Assembly: GCA_029339505.1 (NCBI GenBank)
Contig: JAQISU010000096.1
Coordinates: 8,134,001-8,198,000 of the forward strand
DNA from: Unio delphinus
Lineage: Eukaryota > Mollusca > Bivalvia > Unionida > Unionidae
Length of the DNA: 64,000 nucleotides
Direction of reading: 5' to 3'
Shown piece by piece: positions 63,311 to 64,000 of the stretch. Position 1 is the stretch's first letter, and every line of letters begins with the position of its first letter. The notes beneath the pieces were generated by a model, which was given only the letters and a program-made list of their open reading frames with translations, was not told the origin of the DNA and ran no database searches. The position numbers were made by a program, and so were the translations under genes.

Positions 63311-64000
63311 GTAGTTCTAATAATTGCAAGAGTGTTGATGTTAATCTGCATGTTTGAAAACATCATTTAGTACTGGTATACTTATATTGCTGATGAATGA
63401 CCAAACACATGCCATAACAATTGATTACAGTGTTGTGTTAATTTTGAAACAAAATGAAGAAGGTAAATCGGTATTTATGAACAACTTAATTTTTGTAGTT
63501 GTAACTGAAAAGTCCAGTTGCTTTAAATCGATTGCAAGGGACATTGATGCTTCTCCATCACTTGATCATGCCTATTGGCAATTATAAAGGGAACTGTAAT
63601 CTCACATTTATCTTTTTTTATCACTTACAAGTCAGCTTGCAATATTTTTTTGTCTTTGGGTTTTCTTGACAATTTATTGTTATTACTGAAATCCAGGAGC
63701 TTGGGAATAAGTGCAAACTTCAATACATTTCTATCAGGTTCAAGTGTAATTTTTATTTTTATTTTGAATTAGGCGAAAGAAACAACACTAAGTCTTATTT
63801 GTACAACATCAAAGTTTTTGTTTTTATACGGCCATGAAAGGGTATTCTCTACCTGATTAGGGGGAAGCTGTGGGAAAATAGGAAGAAATGATTGTAGAGT
63901 CACCAGAATTGATACAACAGTCACTTTAAATTTAAAAAATTAAATTTAAATATATAAACAAAAGAAATATATAGACATTAAACTTTATAAAATATTAAAA
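63311..64000 (+). other. POLR1A intron 1 (partial)
   Basis: AT-rich; frames 63354-63587 and 63575-63772 have no domain and are probably chance. The next POLR1A exon is not seen before the window ends. Confidence 0.5.

Overview
The window looks like AT-rich nuclear DNA from a spiralian animal, most likely a bivalve mollusc. The reasons are multi-exon genes with GT-AG introns for conserved animal proteins, tRNA-headed SINEs with a body resembling bivalve SINEs, degraded CR1/L2-like LINEs, a DIRS-like retroelement, Tigger and hAT DNA transposons, palindromic MITEs and many mini- and microsatellites. The species cannot be fixed from sequence alone. Nothing here is bacterial and there is no CRISPR array.

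Three host genes can be supported. (1) PDCD2, + strand, four coding exons from 8853 to 20648, 352 residues, apparently complete. (2) MTAP (5'-methylthioadenosine phosphorylase), - strand, seven well-supported coding exons from 54890 down to 39280, plus a weakly supported first exon at 56974-56942. (3) The first coding exon of POLR1A (largest subunit of RNA polymerase I), + strand, 63142-63310, continuing beyond the window. MTAP and POLR1A are divergent. They are housekeeping genes for purine/methionine salvage, 40S ribosome assembly and rRNA transcription, and nothing indicates an operon-like relation.

Layout. 1-8.8 kb: the end of an LTR, LINE debris (two adjacent reverse-transcriptase fragments, one interrupted by a SINE with target-site duplication), a diverged 145-bp repeat array, microsatellites and inverted-repeat elements. 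8.85-20.65 kb: PDCD2, whose large third intron holds a Tigger element that itself contains a broken hAT element. 20.7-26.1 kb: SINEs, a long palindrome split by a SINE, and a 34-bp minisatellite organised in 312-bp higher-order repeats. 26.1-32.9 kb: a DIRS-like tyrosine-recombinase retrotransposon with inverted ends, gag-like, RT, RNase H and recombinase remnants. 33-39.2 kb: a 52-bp minisatellite, MITEs and SINEs. 39.3-57 kb: MTAP with introns filled by MITEs, SINEs, a detached DIRS end, a pogo-like element and three minisatellites. 57-63.1 kb: short tandem repeats and a solo LTR with a perfect 5-bp target duplication. 63.1-64 kb: start of POLR1A.

The most unusual object is the DIRS-like element. 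It has an array of about 180-bp units at its 5' side, an 81-bp (27-codon) repeat in its gag-like ORF, a duplicated gag segment, a hairpin at its right end and a separate copy of its left end inside an MTAP intron. I see no convincing new host or defence system. The strongest leads are this element and the palindromic and nested repeats.
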